Source: RGIG7213 sp045540335 (GTDB lineage Bacteria; Bacillota; Clostridia; Oscillospirales; CAG-272). Taken from it: 64,000 nt of DNA. The stretch is from the NCBI GenBank assembly GCA_045540335.1, contig JAZQHC010000005.1, positions 1 to 64,000 on the forward strand. Reading direction: 5' to 3'. This document shows positions 7,416 to 15,254 of the stretch, piece after piece (positions within the stretch are counted from its first letter, which is position 1; each line of letters begins with the position of its first letter). The notes beneath the pieces are model-generated. The model had not been told where the DNA came from. It did not search any database and saw only the letters and a program-made list of their open reading frames with translations. A program made the translations under genes and the position numbers.

Positions 7416-8249
7416 TCAGTTTTCGGCAATGTCTTTCTTGTATATTTCTTTCGTTACGTTTGTTGCCTTTATTTGGTCGATTATTGCTTTTATGGTGGTA
7501 TCCAGCTTGCCGCCTTCGGTATAATCCGCGTGGGCAATATAGCTTACCCTGCCTTGCTTAAGCAGGTCAACCGCTTGCGCTTTCTTTTCTTGATATACCG
7601 CAACAGAGTGGCCGCCGTTTGTTTTTACAAGCTTCATACACGGTACGTCGGAAAGCCCGTCGCCTATGTATATCATGTTGGAAAACGAAATACGCTTCGC
7701 TTCGTCGGGCGTCGATTCATTCAAGCCGGAATGGTCTGTAACGTCAAGCACGCCCTTGTTTATGCGGTAAACAAACTGCGTTTTACTTGTGTAGTTTACT
7801 GCCATTGAAGGCCATACCGCTTCGCCGCTTTCGTTATAGAAAAATTCAGCAGCGTAGATCTTCGTAAAATATTTAGCTATGGGTGTACCCTCGATGATCT
7901 CTTTCAAGCCCGAGGAAATAACATAGTGCTCTATCTGCACGCCGTTTTCTTCACCGTATTCGTTTATGCGGTTGAACCATTCTTCGACACCGTCGAACAA
8001 AACAACGTATTTACCGTGTTTTCTAAACTCCTCACGCGTAAGGCGAAGCCCGTGCTGTTTTGATTGATGTACCATAAAATACATATAGGCAAGAATGCTG
8101 TCCATATCGTTGGCACATACCAATTCGTTGCATTTATTCCAGAAATCCTCTGCGCGCATACCTATTCCCGGAATAAAGGCGTATTCCTGCATATCACGCG
8201 GAGAAAGCGTTTTATCAAAATCGTACATTATAGCCACAATTGGTTTCAT
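7416..8249 (-). CDS. HAD-superfamily hydrolase
   Basis: A 277-residue haloacid dehalogenase-like phosphatase. Motif I is Asp10-Phe-Asp12-Lys-Thr, motif II is Ser-Ser-Gly near residue 115, and motif IV is IGDGLSDVPC near residue 205. The large cap between motifs I and II is of the phosphoserine-phosphatase type. The ATG has GGAGG at good spacing; an upstream in-frame GTG was rejected because it lies in the promoter region. First gene of an operon with the DUF2975 and HTH genes. Substrate unknown. Confidence 0.82.
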   Translation of the reverse strand: MKPIVAIMYDFDKTLSPRDMQEYAFIPGIGMRAEDFWNKCNELVCANDMDSILAYMYFMVHQSKQHGLRLTREEFRKHGKYVVLFDGVEEWFNRINEYGEENGVQIEHYVISSGLKEIIEGTPIAKYFTKIYAAEFFYNESGEAVWPSMAVNYTSKTQFVYRINKGVLDVTDHSGLNESTPDEAKRISFSNMIYIGDGLSDVPCMKLVKTNGGHSVAVYQEKKAQAVDLLKQGRVSYIAHADYTEGGKLDTTIKAIIDQIKATNVTKEIYKKDIAEN

Positions 8250-8278
8250 AATAACCTCCGGATAGTTAGTATATTTGG

Positions 8279-8307
8279 ATTTTACCACAATTTTTTATTA
8301 TATTCAA
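8279..8307 (-). promoter_or_regulatory. Promoter of the HAD/DUF2975/HTH operon
   Basis: On the minus strand, TTGAAT (8302-8307) and TAAAAT (8279-8284) are 17 bp apart, 30 bp upstream of the HAD start. The rest of the 287-bp divergent gap (8250-8536) is AT-rich and holds the opposing promoter. Confidence 0.6.
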
Positions 8308-8439
8308 GTAGTATTTTGTATTTAATATATAAAATAATTGTTTAATATAAGAAAATAATGGGAAATTTTTAGTTTTTGGATTTTCGGTGATAAAATCGTT
8401 AACAATGTCCGAAAAAATAATAATAATTAGCCTTTTCAC

Positions 8440-8468
8440 TTGACAATCCCTGCGAAATTTACTATAAT
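8440..8468 (+). promoter_or_regulatory. Strong promoter at the left edge of the polysaccharide locus
   Basis: Perfect consensus hexamers TTGACA (8440-8445) and TATAAT (8463-8468) with a 17-bp spacer, 68 bp before the lipoprotein start. It should drive the block from the lipoprotein to the LCP gene. Confidence 0.85.
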
Positions 8469-8536
8469 TATTATTGGGGATTCCTCGTTATTTTTGGGGT
8501 CCTTATAAAAACGATGTTAAACAGAAGGGTAATTTT

Positions 8537-8953
8537 ATGGAATACAGAAGGATCAATAAAGGTGTATTTTCTTTGGTGTTGTGTGTTGTTGTGCTGTTGG
8601 CAGTTTGCGTTTTTGCCGCTTCCTGCGGTAATAACAGCGTAGATCTTAATTCTGCAAGCGAAGCACCGTGGACTTTCCCGCCGGATGAAGATGACGACAA
8701 GCAAACGAAGGAAGAACAAACGAAAGTATTTTACGGTTCTGACAATGTTATAGACTTCGGGCAGTTTGATACAAACGCGGTAACGAACGTTACAGTTTCA
8801 GACAGCGATGCACCGCATGAAGATGAAACGCACGAACACGTTGTTTCCGAGTTTGACGGTTATCACGATTTCCCCGGTGAAGAATTTGATCCCGATGCAT
8901 ACGAAACGCTGGAATTGTTGGAATCATACACGATACCTGCGCCTAAAAAATAA
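8537..8953 (+). CDS. Small acidic lipoprotein next to HprK-like and PqqD genes
   Basis: A 138-residue protein with a lipoprotein signal: basic start, hydrophobic core, lipobox ending Ala-Ala-Ser-Cys30. The mature part is very acidic, with several His (HEDETHEH) and no obvious fold, and ends Glu-Ser-Tyr-Thr-Ile-Pro-Ala-Pro-Lys-Lys. No family was recognised. It is first in an operon and lies 5 bp before a HprK-like kinase and near PqqD. A substrate or sensor role for that pair is possible but is inference. The ATG chosen follows AGAAGGG. Confidence 0.75.
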   Translation: MEYRRINKGVFSLVLCVVVLLAVCVFAASCGNNSVDLNSASEAPWTFPPDEDDDKQTKEEQTKVFYGSDNVIDFGQFDTNAVTNVTVSDSDAPHEDETHEHVVSEFDGYHDFPGEEFDPDAYETLELLESYTIPAPKK

Positions 8954-8958
8954 TACGT

Positions 8959-9663
8959 ATGCCCATTTACAGAATAGCAGATCTTAACGTAAGATATTCA
9001 CCGAAGGGCGAAGCGTTGATGCGCTTGTCACAGCCGTATCTTGCCGAAAATACAGAATACGTGGATATCGAGGCAGATGTAACGGAACAAGATTTGCATG
9101 ATGAAAGAAAAAGGTCGCCCAATGCCAGAGAAGAGGCGATAGAATATACCGCAATATACAGAAAAATCTGTACGCAGATATTAAATTACAATGCTTTTTT
9201 GCTTCACTCCTCAGCCGTCGTGTTAGACGGGCAGGCGTACGCCTTTACCGCGCCAAGCGGTACGGGTAAATCTACGCACACGTCGCTATGGCTTCGCCAT
9301 TTTGGGCACGACCGCGCGTTTATCATAAACGACGATAAGCCGATCGTGCGCTTTATAAACGGCGAATATATTATATACGGCACACCGTGGAGTGGGAAGA
9401 CAAATACCAATAAAAACGCATCTGCCCCCCTAAAAGCAGTGTGCTTCGTGCACAGGGCAGAAAGCAATCTTATAAAGCGCACCTCTGCACAGGCAGCGTT
9501 GACACCTTTGTTAAATCAAGTTTACCGCCCCTATGAAGAGGGGTATTCTATGAAGCTGTTTGACGAGTTGGACAGATTCTTAAACACAGTTGATTTTTAC
9601 GACTTGTATTGCAATATATCCACCAATGCGGCGCAAATCGCGTACGAAGGAATGAAAGGTTGA
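8959..9663 (+). CDS. HprK-related kinase-like protein
   Basis: A 234-residue protein resembling the HprK-related kinases found near PqqD genes. The motifs are His83-Ser-Ser, a Walker A loop APSGTGKST at 98-106, NDDKPIVR at 124-131 and GTPWSGK at 141-147. It lacks the N-terminal domain of true HPr kinase, so it probably phosphorylates something other than HPr. In known clusters such proteins accompany peptide-modifying or exopolysaccharide genes, and related kinases phosphorylate lasso peptides. It is followed 6 bp later by PqqD. No good ribosome site is visible; coupling to the lipoprotein gene is likely. Confidence 0.82.
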   Translation: MPIYRIADLNVRYSPKGEALMRLSQPYLAENTEYVDIEADVTEQDLHDERKRSPNAREEAIEYTAIYRKICTQILNYNAFLLHSSAVVLDGQAYAFTAPSGTGKSTHTSLWLRHFGHDRAFIINDDKPIVRFINGEYIIYGTPWSGKTNTNKNASAPLKAVCFVHRAESNLIKRTSAQAALTPLLNQVYRPYEEGYSMKLFDELDRFLNTVDFYDLYCNISTNAAQIAYEGMKG

Positions 9664-9669
9664 AAAAGA

Positions 9670-9948
9670 ATGTTTGTTAAAGCAAAGCCGGGCTTTGTAC
9701 TTCGTGAAATAGGGCAGACCTATATCATAGTTCCCGTAGGTGCAGAGGCACAGAAATTTAACGGAATAATCAAGCTGAATAAAACGGGAAAATTTTTGTG
9801 GGAAGCAATATCCCAAGGCATAGATGTTGAGGATCTTGTTGCTAATATGCTGCAAGAGTACGATATTTCCGAAGAAGTTGTAAGGGGCGACGTAGAAAGC
9901 TTTATCGAAAAAGCTAAAAATGCAAATCTTGCAGAGGTAATCGGATAA
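9670..9948 (+). CDS. PqqD-family peptide chaperone-like protein
   Basis: A 92-residue protein with the PqqD winged fold pattern: a hydrophobic strand region, LNKTGKFLWEAI near residues 40-51, then a helical half with Ile-Ser-Glu-Glu-Val near residue 70. PqqD-like proteins bind the leader of a ribosomal peptide and hand it to a modifying enzyme. No PQQ genes are present. The partner here is the HprK-like kinase 6 bp upstream, and the nucleotidyltransferase and S24/S26 peptidases of the same locus may also belong. Confidence 0.85.
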   Translation: MFVKAKPGFVLREIGQTYIIVPVGAEAQKFNGIIKLNKTGKFLWEAISQGIDVEDLVANMLQEYDISEEVVRGDVESFIEKAKNANLAEVIG

Positions 9949-10001
9949 CGGCGCCGGTATAATATCAAAATAACACGAAAGTAATATTTAACAGAGGAAA
10001 T

Positions 10002-10751
10002 ATGCTAAACGGTAAATTAGTGGATTTTCATACACACATACTTCCGAAGATCGACGACGGCCCGAGAGAGGCAGAGGTAAGCGTTAAAATGCTGAACGCT
10101 TTGTATAAGCAGGGCGTGGAATACTGTGTGTTAACACCCCACTATCTTCACGAAAAGGAATCGGCTGAAAGGTTTGTACAACGCAGGGCTGCTGCGTACG
10201 AAAGGCTTCAGCCGTTTAAAGAACAAATAAAAATGCCCAATATCGCACTTGGGGCAGAGGTGTATTTGTGCAAAGGCGTGTCAGATGAAGATCTGCGTCC
10301 GCTTTGCATGGGAAAATCAAACGTGCTTATGGTGGAATTTCCGGCAACGAAATTTCAGTATTGGATGATAGACGAGCTGGAAAGGATCGCCTTCAACCAG
10401 AATATAGACGTTATGATTGCACATGTTGACAGGCTGTTGAACGTATTCAAAAAAGAAGAGTTAGAGCAGATATTGGGTTTTGACAATTTTATTTTCCAGT
10501 TAAATACCGAGGCACTTTATTCGTTTGGCACGCGTATAAGCTTTATGGCGTACTACGGCGACGGTATGCCCTTGGTATTGGGAAGCGATGCTCACGATAT
10601 GGAGCTTCGCGCGCCGGATATGGCAAAAGGGGTAAGAAAATTAACGTCGTTTCCGTTTGGAAAAAAAATAAAAACTTCCGTGTTTGAAACGGGGAAAAAC
10701 GTTGCCGAAGCCGTTTTTTTCGGTGAAGAACAGGAAAAAAAAGAAGGATAA
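10002..10751 (+). CDS. cpsB: PHP-type tyrosine-protein phosphatase (CpsB/CapC)
   Basis: A 249-residue PHP-domain phosphatase of the CpsB/YwqE type. Metal-binding motifs are DFHTHILPKIDDG (8-20), Glu in GAEVYL, His in HVDRL and GSDAH near the end. These enzymes dephosphorylate the tyrosine tail of the CpsD kinase and so tune capsule synthesis. The matching kinase is at 35312, near the other end of the locus. The start has AGAGGAAA upstream. Confidence 0.92.
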   Translation: MLNGKLVDFHTHILPKIDDGPREAEVSVKMLNALYKQGVEYCVLTPHYLHEKESAERFVQRRAAAYERLQPFKEQIKMPNIALGAEVYLCKGVSDEDLRPLCMGKSNVLMVEFPATKFQYWMIDELERIAFNQNIDVMIAHVDRLLNVFKKEELEQILGFDNFIFQLNTEALYSFGTRISFMAYYGDGMPLVLGSDAHDMELRAPDMAKGVRKLTSFPFGKKIKTSVFETGKNVAEAVFFGEEQEKKEG

Positions 10752-10753
10752 AA

Positions 10754-11839
10754 ATGGAATTAAGTCAAATATGCGAGGTTTTCGGTATTAAGGGGCAAAT
10801 AAAAGATTCTTTTGCCATTAAAACGGGAAACATAAACAAAACTTACAAGGTAACCGTCGCTGCCGAAGACGGTGATGCGGAATATATCGTTCAGGATATA
10901 AATAAATTCGTTTTTAAAGATCCCCATAAGATCATGGCGAATATAGATGCTGTTACAAGGCACATAGCATCAAAATTCAACGGTGTGCCCGACAGAAATG
11001 TGCTTGAGTTTTTAAAGACCGCAACGGGGGAAAACTACGTTATCGACGATGAAGATAGGTTTTTACGTTCGTACAAATTTATCCCGCGTTCTGTAACGTA
11101 TGACGTGTTTGACGATGTTCGTATTTTGAAAAATGCAGGCAGTGCATTCGGCAAATTTCAAATGCAGCTTTCTGATTTTGATGCCTCGTCGCTTCATGAA
11201 ATAATACCTGATTTTCACAATACCGAATCGCGCTATAATGCGCTTGAAAAATCGGCAAATGCCGATTGCTGCAACAGAAAACAAATATGCAAAGACGTGC
11301 TTGATTTCCTTATGGAAAAGCGCAAAATTGCACAATCACTTACAGAAAAGCTTAAATCCGGCACGCTGCCGTTAAGGGTAACGCACAACGATACGAAATG
11401 CAATAACGTTTTGTTTGATATCGAAACGGGCGAACCGCTTGCGGTTATAGATCTTGATACCGTAATGCCCGGGCTTACCGCGTACGATTTCGGTGATGCG
11501 GTGCGTTCTGCCGCAAGTACAAGCACGGAAGATGAAAAGGATCTTTCAAAGGTAGGGCTTGACCTTGTAAAATACGAGGCGTTCGCCGCGGGCTTTGTTC
11601 CTCAGGTTGCCCAATCTTTAACCGATGAAGAGGTGCAAACGCTGTATCTCGGCCCGATCGTAATGGCGTTAGAGCTTTCTGCAAGGTTTTTAACGGATTA
11701 TCTCGACGGTGACCGTTACTTTAAATGTAATTATGAAAATCATAATCTCGATAGGGCAAGATGCCAGGCGGCACTTGCGCGCGATATGCTTGAAAAGGTC
11801 GAAGATTCGAAAAAAATTATAGAAAAATATGCAAGATAA
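10754..11839 (+). CDS. NahK-like sugar 1-kinase (APH fold)
   Basis: A 361-residue phosphotransferase-fold kinase. The catalytic loop is THNDTKCNNVLF and the metal motif is VIDLDTVMPG followed by YDFGDAVR. These blocks are characteristic of N-acetylhexosamine 1-kinase (NahK), which makes GlcNAc-1-P or GalNAc-1-P. Here it could feed nucleotide-sugar synthesis for the glycan. It is not an aminoglycoside-resistance gene. It lies 2 bp after the phosphatase gene and overlaps the LCP gene by 11 bp. Confidence 0.82.
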   Translation: MELSQICEVFGIKGQIKDSFAIKTGNINKTYKVTVAAEDGDAEYIVQDINKFVFKDPHKIMANIDAVTRHIASKFNGVPDRNVLEFLKTATGENYVIDDEDRFLRSYKFIPRSVTYDVFDDVRILKNAGSAFGKFQMQLSDFDASSLHEIIPDFHNTESRYNALEKSANADCCNRKQICKDVLDFLMEKRKIAQSLTEKLKSGTLPLRVTHNDTKCNNVLFDIETGEPLAVIDLDTVMPGLTAYDFGDAVRSAASTSTEDEKDLSKVGLDLVKYEAFAAGFVPQVAQSLTDEEVQTLYLGPIVMALELSARFLTDYLDGDRYFKCNYENHNLDRARCQAALARDMLEKVEDSKKIIEKYAR

Positions 11840-13142
11840 CGAAAAAATAACGGAAGCGCCTCTTGAAGATGAGGGGCTTTTGAAAAAAAAGAAAAAATCA
11901 AAAGCTCGCCGCGTAATCAAAATCGTGGTTCTTGTGCTTTTGCTTGCTATACTGTTTGTTCTTGTTGCGGCGATAGCTGCCGTTGTCAAAATACACAACG
12001 ATTTTTACGACGACAGTATTGCCATAGTAACGAGAAACGAAGAGTATAACCCCGATATAAACAATCCCGAAGGGCTTGTTAACGGTACCGTAAACGAAGA
12101 CGAAATATTGCCCGAGGGCTGGGAAGAAATCGAAGGCGGCGTAACAACAGCCCCCCCGCAAGAAGATAACCCTGCCCCCGATCTTGAAACTGCACCCCCT
12201 GCCGTTAATAATAATCCGAGCAGCGGAAACAGTGGAAATAGCGGAAACAGTGGAAGCAGTGGAAGCAGCGGAAGCAGTGGGAATAGCGGAAGCAGCGGCT
12301 CGTCGGGCGGCGGCGCTTATACGGGCGGATACGCAACGAATTACGTAGGCTCTATTCCAATTTATAAGAAAAACCAAATAGACCCTAACGTTGTAAATAT
12401 AGTTGTAGTAGGCCGCGATAAGGATTCGTATTACGGCAGGGCAGACTCTGCAATAATAGTTTCATACAACAAAAAAACTAACGACGTAAAAATTATTTCG
12501 TTAATGAGGGACTGTTACGTTCCCATCGAGGGCAGAAACTGGAATAAGCTTGGCCACGCGCTTGCATACGGCGGTATGGGCTTGTATATTAACACCGTAA
12601 ACGACGTACTGAAGCTTGATATACAAAACTATATAGTGCTTGATTTCGGCGGTCTTGAAAGTATCGTAAATTCCATCGGCGGTATAGACGTTAACCTTAC
12701 TGCTGCCGAGGTTAAGTATTACAAAGAAAAAATAGGCCTGTATTTTCAAGTGGGTACAAACCACATGAACGGTTACGAGGCCTTGATGCACGCCAGAAAC
12801 AGAAGTCTTTCCGGGGCTGATTTTGAAAGAACGCGCCGCCAGCGCGATGTTGTTTACGCCATATATCAAAAGGCGTTTTCTCTCGGCTTGACGGAGTGTA
12901 TAGAGGTTGCAACCTCCATGTCTAAATATCTGAAAATGAATATTCCGCTTACGACCTGTATAGAGGTTATAGCATCGGTTTTCGAAGCGGGCGGGGTTGA
13001 TATGGAAATGTCGTCAATGCCGTTTGCGGGAACGTGGAAATACGGCTATGCAAAGCCGCCGGGATATAAAGGGTATATGAGTGTCGTAACTATCGACATC
13101 AGCAAAAACCGCGAACAAATAAGAAACTTTATATACGGCTGA
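11829..13142 (+). CDS. LytR-CpsA-Psr (LCP) glycan ligase with Ser-Gly-Asn linker
   Basis: A 437-residue protein: a basic cytoplasmic tail, one membrane helix (about 29-53), an acidic Pro-rich linker, a Ser-Gly-(Asn/Ser) repeat (132-158) and an extracellular LCP domain (about 180-345). LCP residues visible include VGRDKDSYYGRADSA, LMRDCYVPI and HARNRSLSGADFERTRRQRD. LCP enzymes move undecaprenyl-linked glycans onto the cell wall, which suits the surrounding locus. The repeat linker is unusual. The ATG lies inside the end of the kinase gene. Confidence 0.92.
   Translation: MQDNEKITEAPLEDEGLLKKKKKSKARRVIKIVVLVLLLAILFVLVAAIAAVVKIHNDFYDDSIAIVTRNEEYNPDINNPEGLVNGTVNEDEILPEGWEEIEGGVTTAPPQEDNPAPDLETAPPAVNNNPSSGNSGNSGNSGSSGSSGSSGNSGSSGSSGGGAYTGGYATNYVGSIPIYKKNQIDPNVVNIVVVGRDKDSYYGRADSAIIVSYNKKTNDVKIISLMRDCYVPIEGRNWNKLGHALAYGGMGLYINTVNDVLKLDIQNYIVLDFGGLESIVNSIGGIDVNLTAAEVKYYKEKIGLYFQVGTNHMNGYEALMHARNRSLSGADFERTRRQRDVVYAIYQKAFSLGLTECIEVATSMSKYLKMNIPLTTCIEVIASVFEAGGVDMEMSSMPFAGTWKYGYAKPPGYKGYMSVVTIDISKNREQIRNFIYG
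12222..12302 (+). repeat. In-frame 9-bp tandem repeat in the LCP gene
   Basis: Nine units of a 9-bp motif (consensus AGYGGAARY), each encoding Ser-Gly-(Asn/Ser), form the linker between the membrane anchor and the LCP domain. Unit gain or loss keeps the reading frame, so linker length could vary between strains. Confidence 0.85.
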
Positions 13143-13143
13143 T

Positions 13144-13581
13144 CTACTTTTTAAAAAAATTGAATATGCGAATCCTTACACGGTTCAGATTTACAAGAAA
13201 GCGAATGCACAATGTATTCGCTTTTCTTTTTTTATTCGTTTTTTCGCTGTGTATATACTTAACCACACCAATCATCTCGGCGTGCGAAAAAAAACCGTCA
13301 GACTTAACGTGCGCATCACCGATCATAAAAAAGCCTTTTTTTGTAACCTTGCTTATTCTGTGTAAAACGGGGGTGTTAAAACGATATACGAAAACGATAT
13401 CGCCTTTTTTTAGATGTGCAATATCAGCCTTTTCGATAAAAACGGTATCTATGCCCTCTGTAAGAAACGGTCGCATGCTTCTGCCGGTAACACAAAGCGG
13501 AAAAACGCCGCCCTCTTCAACGATGGCTTTTATTTCGGGCACAAGCTGTTCCGATGTAAAAATACGTTTATTGAATTGCAA
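13144..13581 (-). CDS. S24/S26-family peptidase without a membrane anchor
   Basis: A 145-residue protein with the type I signal peptidase/LexA-like core: GRSMRPFL (catalytic Ser near 36), a KKGDIVFV strand and VLHRI, the Ser/His version of the family. There is no N-terminal membrane helix, unlike secretory signal peptidases; the C-terminus is basic. The start is TTG, chosen because GGAGGTGA sits seven bases upstream. It is oriented against its neighbours and ends 1 bp from the LCP stop. A similar protein lies at 37352. A role in peptide maturation is inference. Confidence 0.75.
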   Translation of the reverse strand: MQFNKRIFTSEQLVPEIKAIVEEGGVFPLCVTGRSMRPFLTEGIDTVFIEKADIAHLKKGDIVFVYRFNTPVLHRISKVTKKGFFMIGDAHVKSDGFFSHAEMIGVVKYIHSEKTNKKRKANTLCIRFLVNLNRVRIRIFNFFKK

Positions 13582-13711
13582 ATCGTCACCTCCGATACTG
13601 TAATTATAGCTTTCAACGGTGAAGAATTACAGACGTCTGTTGTAAATATATTGTATCCTTTGTTTTTAACGAAGAAAATGTGCCTTTTTTATATTAATTA
13701 AAATAAAATTA

Positions 13712-13740
13712 TTGATTTTTATTATAGCGTGTGATATAAT
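13712..13740 (+). promoter_or_regulatory. Promoter of the 19-gene glycan operon
   Basis: TTGATT (13712-13717) and TATAAT (13735-13740) with a 17-bp spacer, 38 bp before the first sugar transferase gene. The rest of 13582-13778 shows no small gene. Confidence 0.75.
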
Positions 13741-13778
13741 AAATCAGATATGTTATACCATTAAGTTTTGGGGTAAAA

Positions 13779-14444
13779 ATGTATAAAAAAATCATTAAAA
13801 GGTTGATAGACATCGTCGTGTCTTTCACGGCTATATGTGTGCTTTTGCCCGTGTATATCATCGTTGGCGTTATAGTTTTTGCAGATCTTGGATTTCCCGT
13901 TATTTTCAAGCAAAAACGCCCGGGAAAAGACAACCGCCTTTTTACAATATACAAATTCCGTACGATGAAAAACGAATACGACGGGGAAAGAAGGCTTTCC
14001 CATTCCGAAAGAATAACTAAAACGGGCAGGCTTTTACGCAGAACGTATTTTGACGAGATACCTGAATTTTTCTGCGTTCTTTCCGGAAGGATGAGTCTTA
14101 TCGGCCCCCGCCCGCAGTTGGTAGAGGATATGGTGTTTTATTCAAAAGAAACAATGGTGCGCCAATCCGTTCTTCCGGGTATAACGGGTCTTGCCCAATC
14201 AAAGGGTGCAGATGCCCTCGGTTGGGATGAAAAGTTTAAGTACGACATACAGTATGCAAAAAATATCACCTTTAAAAACGATATGAAGATCGTTTTTGAC
14301 ACTTTTCGTATGCTGCTTTCGAAAAAAAATTCGTTTGACAGCAGCGATGATGAAGGTAATTACGGCGATATGCTTTTGAAAAACGGAAGAATATCGCAAG
14401 AACGGTATGAAGAATTGTTAAAATATGCAAAAACGTTGTATTGA
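13779..14444 (+). CDS. Undecaprenyl-phosphate sugar phosphotransferase (first of two)
   Basis: A 221-residue monotopic phosphoglycosyl transferase of the PglC/bacterial sugar transferase family: N-terminal re-entrant hydrophobic helix (about 10-35), then KRPGKDNRLF, KFRTMKNE, DEIPEF and GPRPQL. The enzyme moves sugar-1-phosphate from a UDP-sugar to undecaprenyl phosphate, the first step of glycan assembly. It is about 20 residues longer than the EpsL-like one at 15255, with an extra acidic C-terminal tail, and less like EpsL. First gene of the operon. Confidence 0.9.
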   Translation: MYKKIIKRLIDIVVSFTAICVLLPVYIIVGVIVFADLGFPVIFKQKRPGKDNRLFTIYKFRTMKNEYDGERRLSHSERITKTGRLLRRTYFDEIPEFFCVLSGRMSLIGPRPQLVEDMVFYSKETMVRQSVLPGITGLAQSKGADALGWDEKFKYDIQYAKNITFKNDMKIVFDTFRMLLSKKNSFDSSDDEGNYGDMLLKNGRISQERYEELLKYAKTLY

Positions 14445-15246
14445 CAGGGAATATTCGGTTTTCATCTGCGTGTGCGCATCCGACACGGCAGAGGGCTTTC
14501 GAAAAGCGTATGAAAGCATCGTTAATCAAACGCCTGCGCCGTCACAGGTGGTGATCTGTGCGGATAATATAACAGGCACGCTTTTACAAGCGGTTGAAGA
14601 TACGAAGCCTTATACGGATGTCGTGTACGTAAATTCAAAGGGCGATCACGCCGTTGCCCGTGCGGCGGCATTGCGCGCGTGCCGATACGAAGCAGTCGGC
14701 GTTATGGATGCAGACGACATAGCCCTGGCGGGAAGATTTGAAGTATTGCTTGATATTCTGCAATATGCAGACGTGGCAGGCGGCGATATAAGAGAGTTTT
14801 CAAAGCAAAACGGCGCGCCGTTATCAACGCGGTGCGTTCCCGTAAGTGACGGCGAAATAAAACAATATATGAAAAAACGCTGTCCATTCAATCATATGAC
14901 GGTGATGTACAGAAAAAGCGCCGTTGAAAAATGCGGCGGATACCTTTCAATGTTTTGTAACGAGGATTATTACCTTTGGATAAGAATGGCTGAAAAGGGG
15001 TGTACCTTTGCAAACTCGGGAAAGGTACTGTGCCTTGCGGGGGTGGGCGATTCCTCTTACGAAAGGCGCGGCGGTAAAGAATATTTTCAAAGCGAAAAGG
15101 CCGTTCAAAAATATATGCTTCAGCACGGAATGATATCAAAATTACGGTATGGCTTTAATTTGGCAATCAGATTCGTTGTGCAAAGAATCATGACGGCGAA
15201 AGTAAGACAATTATTTTATCGTATGTTTTTAAGAAAGAAACGGTAA
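14425..15246 (+). CDS. Glycosyltransferase family 2
   Basis: A 273-residue GT-A fold glycosyltransferase. The metal-binding motif is MDADDIA near residue 95, and the acceptor region has CNEDYYLWIRMAEKG near residue 180. It starts 20 bp inside the end of the sugar transferase gene, in another frame. The cytoplasmic enzyme probably adds one sugar to the lipid-linked chain. Donor and linkage cannot be read from the sequence. Confidence 0.85.
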   Translation: MQKRCIDREYSVFICVCASDTAEGFRKAYESIVNQTPAPSQVVICADNITGTLLQAVEDTKPYTDVVYVNSKGDHAVARAAALRACRYEAVGVMDADDIALAGRFEVLLDILQYADVAGGDIREFSKQNGAPLSTRCVPVSDGEIKQYMKKRCPFNHMTVMYRKSAVEKCGGYLSMFCNEDYYLWIRMAEKGCTFANSGKVLCLAGVGDSSYERRGGKEYFQSEKAVQKYMLQHGMISKLRYGFNLAIRFVVQRIMTAKVRQLFYRMFLRKKR

Positions 15247-15254
15247 GCGAATAT

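Noticed and set aside
6804..7808. A 334-codon plus-strand frame across the DUF2975 and HAD genes
   Set aside because: The minus-strand genes have clear families and operon spacing; the plus frame has no homology pattern.
10754..11839. Aminoglycoside-resistance kinase
   Set aside because: The fold is shared, but the catalytic blocks match N-acetylhexosamine 1-kinase and the gene sits in a glycan operon.
12222..12302. CRISPR-like or other repeat array
   Set aside because: The units are contiguous 9-mers in frame in a protein linker, without spacers.
13144..13581. Wrong frame because the S24/S26 gene starts with TTG
   Set aside because: GGAGGTGA sits at ideal spacing before the TTG and the next ATG would remove the catalytic segment.
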